Below are positions 27,428 through 35,708 of a stretch of 64,000 bases of DNA, one piece after another. Each line of letters begins with the position of its first letter. The stretch's first letter is position 1. Origin of the DNA: Acidobacteriaceae bacterium (GTDB lineage: Bacteria; Acidobacteriota; Terriglobia; Terriglobales; Acidobacteriaceae); the NCBI GenBank assembly GCA_030041515.1, contig JASHNS010000098.1:62001-126000 (forward strand), in the 5' to 3' direction. Both the position numbers and the translations under genes were made by a program. A model generated the notes under the pieces. That model made no database searches. It saw only the letters and a list, made by a program, of their open reading frames with translations, and had not been told where the DNA came from.

Positions 27428-27766
27428 ATCATTTGATTATCTTACATATATACAATAGTTTACACAGCAACAAAACTGGAAATCAAAATCGCGTTTTTGG
27501 CTTGGTGCCGGTTCTGGTGCCGGTTGCGTTCTTGAAACTCGTCCAAATTCCTGCCGTTCATGGAAGATGTGGTCAAGCTTCCTTCGTATTGTCGCATCAC
27601 CTGTCGCTGCAAACCCACAAGCGATCGATGCGGCCTGAAAGCAGCCCACCCAACACACCAGCAGTGGCATGATACAAAACCGCTGTGAAACTGCTCCCTT
27701 GATTTCCAGTAGGCACCGATCACTATCGGTATTCCCAAGCCCTTAACTCTCCTTTCCGGTCGAGGA
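27428..27766. other. Non-coding stretch between tRNA and integrase remnant
   Basis: An AT-rich segment (27428-27480) lies upstream of the tRNA and could hold its promoter. Beyond it are one copy of a 23-bp direct repeat (27502-27524) and no convincing gene. The minus-strand frame here encodes ATGTRTGTK, which might be the tail of a lost recombinase, but this is speculative. Confidence 0.5.
27502..27524. repeat. 23-bp direct repeat, left copy
   Basis: The sequence ttggtgccggttctggtgcc plus ggt is identical to 58795-58817, about 31.3 kb away. Internally it is ggtgccggt twice with a tct spacer. It lies 75 bp from the tRNA 5' end, beside the truncated integrase. Confidence 0.75.
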
Positions 27767-28261
27767 TTGAACGTGGCTTCTCGAACATCAACGGATCGGC
27801 ACGGTCAGCTTGCTGCCTATCCATTGCAGCCGCTGGGCACGCTCCGATCCCTCGGTCAGATCGCTTCGCTCCCGCCAGGCTCTTTCAAGAGCATCAATGA
27901 AAGCTCACATCGGCACATCCCGCTGAACTCCGTCGCGATGGAAGCATTCAATGCCATTGCGCGGCGCTCGCGCCGACGCGGGCATGTTTTCGGCCCGTCG
28001 GAGGGATCACACCCCGTGATTGCTCACAGGAAGTGGTGGGAGGCAGTGATCGCAACAGCCGGACTCCATGACTTCCACTGGCATGACCGCCGGCACCATT
28101 TTGCCTCCAAGGCCGTGATGGCCGGAGTTGATCTTAGAACACTTCAGCAGTTGCTTGGCCATAAGACGTTGCAGATGGTTGTTCGGTACGCGCATCTCTC
28201 ACAATCGCATGAACTTGCGGCCGTGGAGAAGTTGTGCGCTCTTAAGAAAGATGACGCCTGA
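27767..28261 (+). pseudogene. Truncated tyrosine recombinase (phage-type integrase), C-terminal half
   Basis: From about residue 48 the 164-residue frame matches the tyrosine-recombinase catalytic domain: RHIPLNSVAMEAF, then HDRRHHFASKAVMAGVDLRT (box II H-x-x-R-H), then LLGHKTLQMVVRYAHLS with the nucleophile tyrosine. The N-terminal arm-binding and core-binding domains and the first catalytic arginine (normally in a TGMRxGE-like segment) are absent. The first ~47 residues do not resemble an integrase. It is therefore probably inactive. Its position near tRNA(CAU) is typical of a decayed island end, but it lies on the 5' side of the tRNA, not the usual 3' side. Confidence 0.78.
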
Positions 28262-28319
28262 GTCCCCGGCAGCCGAGCCCAATGCGAGCCTGCACCGGCA
28301 AGCATTAGCTGCCCCTGTA

Positions 28320-28391
28320 GGTACATTTGTCACTATCGCATTGGGTACATTCGCCCCTAGCCGAATAGGTACAGATGTACCCATCGCGACG
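28320..28391. repeat. Three 24-bp phased ggtaca repeats
   Basis: Copies start at 28320, 28344 and 28368: ggtacatttgtcac..., ggtacattcgcccc..., ggtacagatgtacc.... Each begins GGTACA, with scattered conserved positions after it, and the spacing is exactly 24 bp. They lie 110-180 bp upstream of the PilZ gene that heads the polysaccharide locus, so they could be operator sites. Confidence 0.5.
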
Positions 28392-28408
28392 CGGCGAACC
28401 CGGTATAG

Positions 28409-28423
28409 AAGTACCAGGTACTT
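28409..28423. promoter_or_regulatory. 15-bp palindrome aagtaccaggtactt, possible operator
   Basis: Two perfect 7-bp half-sites, aagtacc and ggtactt, surround a central a. It lies about 78 bp before the PilZ start, in a position suited to a dimeric regulator. AGTACC half-sites recur in other intergenic regions of the locus (43920 and 49665-49713). Confidence 0.4.
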
Positions 28424-28500
28424 TCATTCCCTTGCGGCACACATGAGACGGCTCTAATCTCCCTTTCATTCCACCGGTACGGACAGAAGAGACATACGGG

Positions 28501-28914
28501 ATGAGGGCACTGGAGATGTCGAATGCGGATATACGCCGCGAGCGGCGATACGGCATAGCTGCTCCGGTGACGTTTTGGTGGCCCGGTTCCGATGGATCGG
28601 TTCAGTCCGCTGACGGAATCACTCTTGATATCAGCGGCCGCGGCGTTCTGGTCATGGCAAGTGACTGTCCTCCGGCGGGGGCACTGGTTCAGATGACGGT
28701 TATTCTCCGGCGGAGTGACGGTAGCGGTCGTGGTATGACGCTGAACGCGGAAGGTGTTGTTCTCAGGGTTGAAGGCGGCGACCGGGAGTCTGGGACCGGC
28801 GAACGTAGCAAAGCTTTTGCGGCTTCTGTGCAGTTCTATCCCGAAGCGCGGTCCACTGCGGATCAGACAGAAGAGATCCTCTCTGAGGCTGCTGGAACTC
28901 CCAGAGTGAACTAA
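28501..28914 (+). CDS. PilZ domain protein (probable c-di-GMP receptor)
   Basis: The 137-residue, single-domain protein has the two PilZ signatures: an R-x3-R motif in IRRERRYGIAAPV (about residues 12-24) and D-x-S-x-x-G in TLDISGRGVLV (about 42-52). Those bind cyclic di-GMP in characterised PilZ proteins. It lies immediately upstream of the UpxY-like antiterminator and the polysaccharide export genes, so it is a plausible link between c-di-GMP level and polymer output. Confidence 0.87.
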   Translation: MRALEMSNADIRRERRYGIAAPVTFWWPGSDGSVQSADGITLDISGRGVLVMASDCPPAGALVQMTVILRRSDGSGRGMTLNAEGVVLRVEGGDRESGTGERSKAFAASVQFYPEARSTADQTEEILSEAAGTPRVN

Positions 28915-28995
28915 CGCCGAAGGGCGCGGTTCGCTCTGGACAACTGTTGACTGGCCCTGTGGAAAACAGGGAGGCCGACTAAGGATGGCGAAGCT

Positions 28996-29562
28996 ATGCC
29001 CAAAGCTCGTGATAATTCGGCGATCATTGAATGCGGCAATCTACACTCCGCTCCGAAGTGGTTTGCCGCGTACACCGCGACGCGCCACGAGAAGCACGTC
29101 CACGAGCAACTGGCGGATCGCCAGGTCGAATGCTTCCTTCCCCTTTATAAGACTCGACGCCAATGGAAGAAGCGTGCGGCGGTCACTCTGGATATGCCGT
29201 TGTTCCCGAATTACGTGTTTGTCCGCATTGGCGGTGGCCAAAGATCCGCCGTTCTGGGGACACCCGGAGTGTTCTCGATCATCGGTAGCGGCAAAGAGCC
29301 GTGGGAGCTTCCGGAGTTCGAGATCGAAGCTCTGCGCAGCGGAATTCAGACTCGCACGGTGGAACCACATCCCTATCTGGTCGTCGGCGAGAGAGCCAAG
29401 GTCCGGTCCGGAGTGTTCGCAGGGCTTGAAGGTGTCATCGTGCGCAAGAAGAACAACCTGCACATTGTTCTGACCCTTGACCAGATCATGCGAAGTGTGG
29501 CCGTGGAAGTGAGCGCTGACGAACTGGAGCCCGTCTCCAGAGAGCGCGCGATGGTGAACTAA
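28996..29562 (+). CDS. UpxY/RfaH-like NusG-family transcription antiterminator
   Basis: The 188-residue protein has a NusG N-terminal domain: WFAAYTATRHEKHVHEQLADR (residues 22-42), FLPLYKTRRQWKKR, then PLFPNYVFVRI. A KOW-like C-terminal region follows (VGERAKVRSGVFAGLEGVIV). UpxY and RfaH paralogues promote read-through of long polysaccharide operons by binding RNA polymerase early in the transcript. This matches its place at the head of a locus extending about 22 kb. It lies 81 bp after the PilZ gene. No ops-like element was identified, but the 5' leader would be the place to look. Confidence 0.9.
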   Translation: MPKARDNSAIIECGNLHSAPKWFAAYTATRHEKHVHEQLADRQVECFLPLYKTRRQWKKRAAVTLDMPLFPNYVFVRIGGGQRSAVLGTPGVFSIIGSGKEPWELPEFEIEALRSGIQTRTVEPHPYLVVGERAKVRSGVFAGLEGVIVRKKNNLHIVLTLDQIMRSVAVEVSADELEPVSRERAMVN

Positions 29563-29626
29563 CGCGATCCAACCGGAGCAGCGTCTGCACGCCCCATCAG
29601 CACCGTGGATTATCAGAGGTATCGAA

Positions 29627-30337
29627 ATGAGATTCCCTTCATTTGCCGTCGCTGTTCTTCTGGCGGCGCCCGCTATGCTGCTGGCGCAAAGCTCCGAGTC
29701 GTCTCCTGTGCCTGCTGGGCAGCCTCGCGTCTCCGAGGTGTCGACGGACACGCAGCTTGGGTTCAGCGAGCGCGCCCCGCGTTATCACATCCGGGAGAGC
29801 GACTCCCTCGCGTTGCAGTTCGCCTTCACGCCCGAGTTCAATCAGACCGTGGAGGTCCAGCCCGACGGGTATATCACACTGAAATCCGTTGGCACCATCA
29901 TTGCCGCGGGCCTTACTGTCCCGGAACTGACGAAGTCAATTGAACATGCCTATGCCGGCATTCTGCACGATCCGGTGGTCACGATTGACCTCAAGGATTT
30001 TGACAAGCCTTACTTCGTCGTCTCCGGTCAGGTCGCAAAGCCTGGGAAGTACGACCTTCGCAGCGACCTTACGGTGACGGAAGGCGTGGCCCTCGCGGGA
30101 GGATTTACAGAGGCGTCGAAGCACTCGCAGGTCGTCCTCTTTCGCCCCGGAGCGAACGGTCTCACCGAAGTCCGCGTGATCAATGTGAAGAAGCTCCTGC
30201 GATCGCACAACCTGCAGGAGGATGTTCACCTCCTTCCGGGCGACATGATCTTTGTGCCGCAGAACCGGATATCGAAGATTGCTCGCTATCTGCCAACCAC
30301 GGGGCTGGGCGTCTACGACAACCCCGCAATCTATTAG
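29627..30337 (+). CDS. Polysaccharide export outer-membrane protein (Wza-like)
   Basis: The 236-residue protein starts with signal peptide MRFPSFAVAVLLAAPAMLLA-QS. The Poly_export domain follows (about residues 45-125: YHIRESDSLALQFAFTPEFN, PDGYITLKSVGTIIAAGLTV). SLBB-like domains come next: YFVVSGQVAKPGKYDL and DVHLLPGDMIFVPQNR. It lacks the lipobox cysteine of Wza and is shorter than Wza (~360-380 residues). It should form the outer-membrane or periplasmic export channel. The start is preceded by cagaggtatcgaa. Confidence 0.9.
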   Translation: MRFPSFAVAVLLAAPAMLLAQSSESSPVPAGQPRVSEVSTDTQLGFSERAPRYHIRESDSLALQFAFTPEFNQTVEVQPDGYITLKSVGTIIAAGLTVPELTKSIEHAYAGILHDPVVTIDLKDFDKPYFVVSGQVAKPGKYDLRSDLTVTEGVALAGGFTEASKHSQVVLFRPGANGLTEVRVINVKKLLRSHNLQEDVHLLPGDMIFVPQNRISKIARYLPTTGLGVYDNPAIY

Positions 30338-30347
30338 GTGCACGGCT

Positions 30348-31826
30348 ATGCCAAATCAGATGATGGAATTTCGAGCTTACGAACGCCGGCCTCTGCCAAC
30401 CGCGCGAGATCTGGTCGCTGTCCTCTTTCGACAACGCTGGACTATCCTCGCCACCTTCCTTGGGATTGTCTTTCTGGTGTTGCTCTCCGGGCTGTGGACT
30501 ACGAAATACCAGGCACAGATGAAAATCCTGGTGTTACGTCAGCGGATGGATGCCATGGTGACTGCCCAGCCGAACGCACCATCCCAGGTCACGCCTGAGG
30601 TGAGCGAAGAGGATCTGAATTCCGAGGTCCAGTTGCTGCAGAGCGACGATGTGCTGCGTAGCGTGGTCCTGGCGACCGGCCTTGAGAAGCAATCCCGATT
30701 GCTGTTCGGCCACGAGAATGAGGATGTCGCCATTGCTTCTGCAGTGCGCACGCTCGGCAAGAATTTGAAGGTCGATCCAATCCTAAAGACGAACGTGATT
30801 GCGGTCACTTATGAGTCCCGCAACCCGGAGCTGGCAGCCCGCGTCTTGCGCGCTGTCGAAAGCGCCTATATCGAGAAGCACCAGGAAGTACACCGCCCTT
30901 CCGGCGAGTTCCAGTTCTTCGAGCAGCAGACGGATCGTTACCATCATGGCCTCGAATCAGCTCAGAAACAATTGGCGGAGTTCACGCAAAAGACCGGCGT
31001 GGTTTCTGCACAGATGGAGAGGGACCTGGCCCTCCAGCAGCTGTCCGCCTTCAATGCCAACGCTCATCAGGCGCAGGCGTCAGCAGCCGAGACCGAACAG
31101 CGAATCCTTTCTCTGCAGGCGGAACTCCGTGACATGCAGCCACGGCTAACGACCGAGATCAGGACCGGGGAAAACCCGCAGTTGATGCAGGACCTGAAGT
31201 CGACCCTACTGAACCTCGAGTTGAAGCGCACGGAACTGCTGACAAAGTTCGACCCCACCTACAGGCTTGTCAAGGAAGTCGACCAGCAGATTGCTGATAC
31301 GCGCCAGGCGATCGCCTCGGCAGAAAGCGCGCCTCCCCAACAGAAGACGACCGACCAGGATCCAACCTACCAGATGCTGCGCAGTGAACTCGCAAAGGCA
31401 CAGTCAGATCTGGCTGGCCTGAACGCGCTGGCGGCGGCGGACACCAGCGCGGCCGCCCGATATCTGAAAACTGCTCGGAGCCTGGAACAGGAAGGGCTCC
31501 AGCAGACAGATCTCCAGCGCAACGCGACAACCCAGGAGAACAACTACCTCCTGTACCTCACGAAGCGCGAGGAAGCCCGCATCAGCAACGCACTCGACCA
31601 ACGCGGAATCCTGAACGTTGCCGTTGCCGAGCAACCGGTGGTCCCGGCGCTTCCTGTGCGTTCTCGAACCGAAACCGCAGGGCTCACATTTCTGCTGGGT
31701 CTCTTTGTGAGTCTGGGAGCCGGATACGCCACGGATTACGCCTCTCCATCCTTCCGGACCCCTGATGAAGTCGTGGGATATCTGGATATGCCGGTTCTGG
31801 GCTCGCTTCCCAAAGGAAAGGCATAG
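30348..31826 (+). CDS. Wzz/GumC-like polysaccharide chain-length determinant
   Basis: The 492-residue inner-membrane protein has a first helix near residues 32-50 (TILATFLGIVFLVLLSGLW). A large periplasmic, coiled-coil-rich region follows (repeated LQ/EQ heptads, QQTDRYHHGLESAQKQLAEF). A second helix lies near 445-465 (TAGLTFLLGLFVSLGAGYAT). No cytoplasmic BY-kinase domain is fused; a separate CpsD-like protein is encoded two genes downstream. It sets polymer length and spans the periplasm towards the Wza-like channel. ATG 30348 is preferred because it is the first start after the Wza stop, with tattaggtg upstream. Confidence 0.9.
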   Translation: MPNQMMEFRAYERRPLPTARDLVAVLFRQRWTILATFLGIVFLVLLSGLWTTKYQAQMKILVLRQRMDAMVTAQPNAPSQVTPEVSEEDLNSEVQLLQSDDVLRSVVLATGLEKQSRLLFGHENEDVAIASAVRTLGKNLKVDPILKTNVIAVTYESRNPELAARVLRAVESAYIEKHQEVHRPSGEFQFFEQQTDRYHHGLESAQKQLAEFTQKTGVVSAQMERDLALQQLSAFNANAHQAQASAAETEQRILSLQAELRDMQPRLTTEIRTGENPQLMQDLKSTLLNLELKRTELLTKFDPTYRLVKEVDQQIADTRQAIASAESAPPQQKTTDQDPTYQMLRSELAKAQSDLAGLNALAAADTSAAARYLKTARSLEQEGLQQTDLQRNATTQENNYLLYLTKREEARISNALDQRGILNVAVAEQPVVPALPVRSRTETAGLTFLLGLFVSLGAGYATDYASPSFRTPDEVVGYLDMPVLGSLPKGKA

Positions 31827-31834
31827 GTACGCGC

Positions 31835-33238
31835 ATGTTTATCGAACACTTCAACCTGACAGAACAGCCGTTCGGTGCAACCCCGGATCCTCGATTCCTT
31901 TTCCAGACCGGTTCGCATCGTGAGGCGCTCGCCTCGCTATACACCGGGTTTTATGGGAATCGCGGCTTTACGGTGCTGACCGCGGAACCGGGGATGGGCA
32001 AGACGACCCTGCTGTTTGAGTTTCTTGACCATATTCGGGACCGCGCGAAGACGGTGTTCCTTTTCAATACTCTGTGTGAAGCCAAGGATGTCCTCTCGCT
32101 CATTCTGCAGGATCTCGGGGTTTCACCGGGAGCAACTCTCGCCAAGAAGCACCGGCAACTGAACGATGTTCTCGTTGCCGAGGCGCGATCCGGTCGGCCT
32201 GTCGTACTCGTTGTCGACGAGGCGCAGAACCTCTCGACTGAGGCACTCGAAGCAGTACGGCTGCTGACAAACTTCGAGACCGCCCAATCAAAACTGATGC
32301 AAATCGTTCTTGCCGGTCAGCCCCAGCTCGCCGACAAGCTGGCGCGTCCCGAAATCGCTCAGCTCCTGCAGCGTGTTTCAACGATGTGCAGGCTGGTCCC
32401 GTTTTCTCCCACTGACACCGCTGCCTACATTGACCACCGCCTGAAGGTGGCAGGCCACACCGGAAAGCCACTCTTCACCTCCGGCGCGCTGGACCTGGTT
32501 GCGGATGCCAGCCGCGGGGTACCAAGAGTCATCAATACCCTCTGCTTCAATTCCCTTTGCCTCTGCCGCGCTCGTGACTCGAAAGTCGTTGATGACGACA
32601 TGGTGAAGGAAGCGATTCGCGACCTCCAACTGCCGCTGACCCAGCCCATACCGGCAACCCAACAAACAGACGACAAAGTTGCGGTCGTCACGCCCTTCGC
32701 GGAGTTCTCCGAAGTCCGAGTCTCCTCAGGCAAGACCGCCCGATATATCACCGCCGCTCTCCTGGCCGCTTGCCTTGGGGGCATCGGCGTGTTCTGGTCG
32801 GGTGCCGGGGCGCGCATGCATCTTCCCTTTCCCGTCCCAGCTGGTTTCTCGCACATTCAGAATGCACCCGTCACGAAAGCGAAGGCGGAGATTTCGGCAC
32901 CGTCACCGGTACCGAGCCCGGCCTCAGACGCAACCCATACCCAAACGATGGCAACAGCTCCGAGCACCATCGCTATGAGCAGCAACACCGTCATCCCCGT
33001 TGTGACCGACAAGGATGACGCGACGGAATACAAGACCGTTACCGTCGGCCCGGGAGACACACTGGTAAACCTCGCAATGCAGAACGTGGGGGGGTACAAC
33101 GGGGCGGTTCTGCAGCAGATTCGAGCGCTGAATCCCAGTCTGAAGGATCCGAACCATATCGAGACCGGTCGGACCATTCGCCTGCCGGAGAGCGCAGCTA
33201 CAACGACATCGGATGTGCCCGCGAGGAATAAGCCATGA
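31835..33238 (+). CDS. ExeA-like AAA ATPase with C-terminal transmembrane helix and LysM domain
   Basis: Residues ~1-270 form an ExeA/GspA-type AAA ATPase: MFIEHFNLTEQPFGATPDPR, Walker A in AEPGMGKTTLLFEF and Walker B in PVVLVVDEAQNLS. A single helix (~306-325, ITAALLAACLGGIGVFWSG) follows, then a Pro/Ser/Thr-rich linker and a LysM domain at the end (GPGDTLVNLAMQNVGGYNGA). The layout puts an ATPase in the cytoplasm and a peptidoglycan-binding domain in the periplasm. ATPases of this kind often accompany EPS or exosortase loci. It overlaps the next gene by 4 bp (ATGA) and is surely co-translated with it. Confidence 0.9.
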   Translation: MFIEHFNLTEQPFGATPDPRFLFQTGSHREALASLYTGFYGNRGFTVLTAEPGMGKTTLLFEFLDHIRDRAKTVFLFNTLCEAKDVLSLILQDLGVSPGATLAKKHRQLNDVLVAEARSGRPVVLVVDEAQNLSTEALEAVRLLTNFETAQSKLMQIVLAGQPQLADKLARPEIAQLLQRVSTMCRLVPFSPTDTAAYIDHRLKVAGHTGKPLFTSGALDLVADASRGVPRVINTLCFNSLCLCRARDSKVVDDDMVKEAIRDLQLPLTQPIPATQQTDDKVAVVTPFAEFSEVRVSSGKTARYITAALLAACLGGIGVFWSGAGARMHLPFPVPAGFSHIQNAPVTKAKAEISAPSPVPSPASDATHTQTMATAPSTIAMSSNTVIPVVTDKDDATEYKTVTVGPGDTLVNLAMQNVGGYNGAVLQQIRALNPSLKDPNHIETGRTIRLPESAATTTSDVPARNKP

Positions 33239-33954
33239 GTCGTAACTTCGAACTGCTGAGTCAACTGGAAGCTGAATTTCCCTTCGAGACTCCTGTGACC
33301 AGGGACGCGTCTGCTTCGGCGAAGGCCGGCGATCGAATCAGGCACAACGGAATCCGCGAGGAGTTCCTTACTCTGGCGCAAACGATCTTTCTTTCCGGGG
33401 ATGCGCACTCGCCCCATGAAGTCGTTCTTTGTGGTGTAGATCGCGACAATGGAAGCAGTGAAATCTGCATCAATCTCGGCCGCGCCCTCGCGAAATCCAG
33501 CGCTCGCCCCGTTTGCCTGATCGATGCGAATCAGGGGCCTGCACACCTTGAGAAGTTGCTGAATGCCGGCAGGCTGATCCCACTCCCTGATCCGGATGAG
33601 GAGCTCTGCAGGAACGTAGAGCCGAACCTGTGGCTCGCGGAGCTCGATGCATGTGGGGCGCAGAAGAGTTCTGGCCTCCCACCTGCTCAACAGATAAGGG
33701 AGCGGCTCGCAGCCCTGCGTGCGCGCTTTGACTTCATCCTGATAGATGCTCCGGGTCCTACTGCCGCAGGTGACGCTTCGGTCCTCGGACAGCTTTCTGA
33801 CGGCACCATCCTCGTCATCGAAGCCAACTCTACGCGGAAAGCCGCGGCCCTGAAAGCCAAGCAATCTCTGGAAGCGGCGAATGTCCGGATCCTCGGTTCG
33901 GTGCTGAACAATCGCACTTTTCCCATTCCCGAGCGACTGTACCGGAAGCTTTAG
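33235..33954 (+). CDS. CpsD/CapB-like BY-kinase-family ATPase with degenerate Walker A
   Basis: The 239-residue protein resembles CpsD/Wzc-type tyrosine kinases: Walker A' ARPVCLIDAN (residues 90-99), Walker B RFDFILIDAPGP (164-175), then a helical end. Where a canonical G-x4-G-K-S/T should stand, the sequence is GVDRDNGSSEICIN (67-80): the catalytic lysine is missing. The C-terminus (PERLYRKL) lacks the usual tyrosine cluster. It is probably a non-catalytic partner of the upstream Wzz-like protein. The sequence loss is direct; the lack of kinase activity is inferred. Confidence 0.82.
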   Translation: MSRNFELLSQLEAEFPFETPVTRDASASAKAGDRIRHNGIREEFLTLAQTIFLSGDAHSPHEVVLCGVDRDNGSSEICINLGRALAKSSARPVCLIDANQGPAHLEKLLNAGRLIPLPDPDEELCRNVEPNLWLAELDACGAQKSSGLPPAQQIRERLAALRARFDFILIDAPGPTAAGDASVLGQLSDGTILVIEANSTRKAAALKAKQSLEAANVRILGSVLNNRTFPIPERLYRKL

Positions 33955-34035
33955 TTTCACGCCCAGATTCGATCAGATATAGGGCTGCACCGCCATTTGC
34001 GCGGAAGTACTCTGCCCCACCGGAGAAGAACAGCT

Positions 34036-35463
34036 ATGACAAGTCCACGGCGCAGGTTGCTCGTCAATGCGCTATCTCTGTCCGACCTGGTCCTCCTTGC
34101 CACGGCGTTGTACGTATCCGTCGTCTGGCGCGAGGCCATCGTCCCATTTTCCATCCTGGCGCGCAGGACGGTTCAGGTACATACTATCGTCGCCCTCATT
34201 CTCCTGCTCGTGCTGTGGAAAGCCACCTTCTCGCTGATGGGCTTCTACCGTTCGAAACGGCTTGCTCCCGCATTCGCAGAGATTCCCATTCTCCTCAAAG
34301 GATCAGTGGCCGCAACCGGTGCTTTGGCGATTGTGAGTGTTGTCCTTCATGTTCAGAACATAACATTCATCGGGTTGCTCCGCTTCCTTCTCCTTACAGC
34401 CTGTATTCTGATCGTTTCCAGAATCATCGGCCGACAACTGCTGAGAGTCCTACGCCGCCGCGGTCGCAATCTCCGACATCTCGTCGTAGTGGGTACCAAT
34501 GCCCGAGCGGTTGAATTCGCAGACAGCATTCTTGCCAGGCCGGAACTGGGATACCGGCTCGCGGGTTTCGTCGACAACGCGTGGGTTGGTCCCCCAAGTC
34601 AGCACAGCTCAGCGACCCTTGTTTCCGATATCGCCGGCTTCCGCCCTTATCTGCTCAATCACGTAATTGACGAAGTTGTAATCGCTCTCCCGATCAAATC
34701 ATTCTACGAGGAGGAGGATTATCTGCTCCAAATCTGCCGTGAACACGGTGTCATCGCTCGCGTTCTTACGGATCTCTTCGATTCAGACACCTCCAGATCC
34801 CATATGAATGACGTAGGCAGCGCACCTGTCGTGACCTTCTCGTCCGTTCCCCTTGACACCATATGGCTCGCCGCTAAACGGGTTCTGGACATCATTGGGT
34901 CCGCTCTTCTGCTCCTGATCCTCGGTCCCCTCATGTTGAGTACCGCCCTCATTGTAAGGCTCGATTCCGATGGGCCGGCCATCTTCACCCAGGAGCGCAT
35001 CGGCCTGAACAAGCGCCGCTTCCGCATTTACAAATTCCGAACGATGGTCACAAATGCGGAGAAGCTCCAGCCGCGCCTCGAATCGAGCAACGAGGCCCAG
35101 GGCCCCGTGTTCAAGATCACAAAGGACCCGCGCATCACCCGCGTCGGGAGAATCTTGCGCAAGACCAGCGTCGACGAGTTGCCGCAGCTGTTCAACGTGC
35201 TCAAGGGCGAAATGAGCCTTGTCGGTCCCCGCCCGTTGCCCGTGCGCGACTATAACGGCTTCAATCAGGATTGGCAGCGGCGTCGCTTCAGCGTCCGGCC
35301 GGGCATCACATGCCTCTGGCAGGTCAGCGGCCGCAGTTCGATCACCTTCGATCAGTGGATGCGTCTTGACATGGACTACATCGATCAGTGGTCCCTTTGG
35401 CTCGACCTGAAGATCCTCGCCAGAACTATACCTGCTGTCGTGAAAGGTTCGGGAGCCGCATGA
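34036..35463 (+). CDS. Polyprenyl-phosphate sugar-1-phosphate transferase (WcaJ-like initiating enzyme)
   Basis: The 475-residue protein has four to five N-terminal transmembrane helices. A CoA-binding-like middle domain follows (RRGRNLRHLVVVGTNARAVE). The catalytic bacterial sugar transferase domain comes last: KRVLDIIGSALLLLILGPLM, RIGLNKRRFRIYKFRTM, RKTSVDELPQLFNVLKGEM, PGITCLWQVSGRS. It transfers the first sugar phosphate from a UDP-sugar onto undecaprenyl phosphate. ATG 34036 follows ccggagaagaacagct; an upstream ATG at 33997 lacks such support. Confidence 0.92.
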   Translation: MTSPRRRLLVNALSLSDLVLLATALYVSVVWREAIVPFSILARRTVQVHTIVALILLLVLWKATFSLMGFYRSKRLAPAFAEIPILLKGSVAATGALAIVSVVLHVQNITFIGLLRFLLLTACILIVSRIIGRQLLRVLRRRGRNLRHLVVVGTNARAVEFADSILARPELGYRLAGFVDNAWVGPPSQHSSATLVSDIAGFRPYLLNHVIDEVVIALPIKSFYEEEDYLLQICREHGVIARVLTDLFDSDTSRSHMNDVGSAPVVTFSSVPLDTIWLAAKRVLDIIGSALLLLILGPLMLSTALIVRLDSDGPAIFTQERIGLNKRRFRIYKFRTMVTNAEKLQPRLESSNEAQGPVFKITKDPRITRVGRILRKTSVDELPQLFNVLKGEMSLVGPRPLPVRDYNGFNQDWQRRRFSVRPGITCLWQVSGRSSITFDQWMRLDMDYIDQWSLWLDLKILARTIPAVVKGSGAA

Positions 35464-35708
35464 CAACCTACTAATCTTGACTGACGCCGCTAAACTGCTC
35501 AACCGCTAAACCAGCCGACGCAGACCTGACTCGTGACAATCTCGAAGGCACCTCGCCTCGCTACTCCGTATCACGGCCCTCGATCGCTCGCAATGCCCGG
35601 TCTCGGGTCGATGGGAACCGAATTCTACGGCTCATGAAAGACGGGTTTTACATTCTCAGCCTCGGGCTCTAAGTCCGCCGTTTCACCATGTTGCGGAGGC
35701 AGCCACTT

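Noticed and set aside
28320-28391. 24-bp repeats considered as a CRISPR remnant
   Set aside because: The conserved part is only about 6 bp, there is no repeat-spacer structure and no cas genes.
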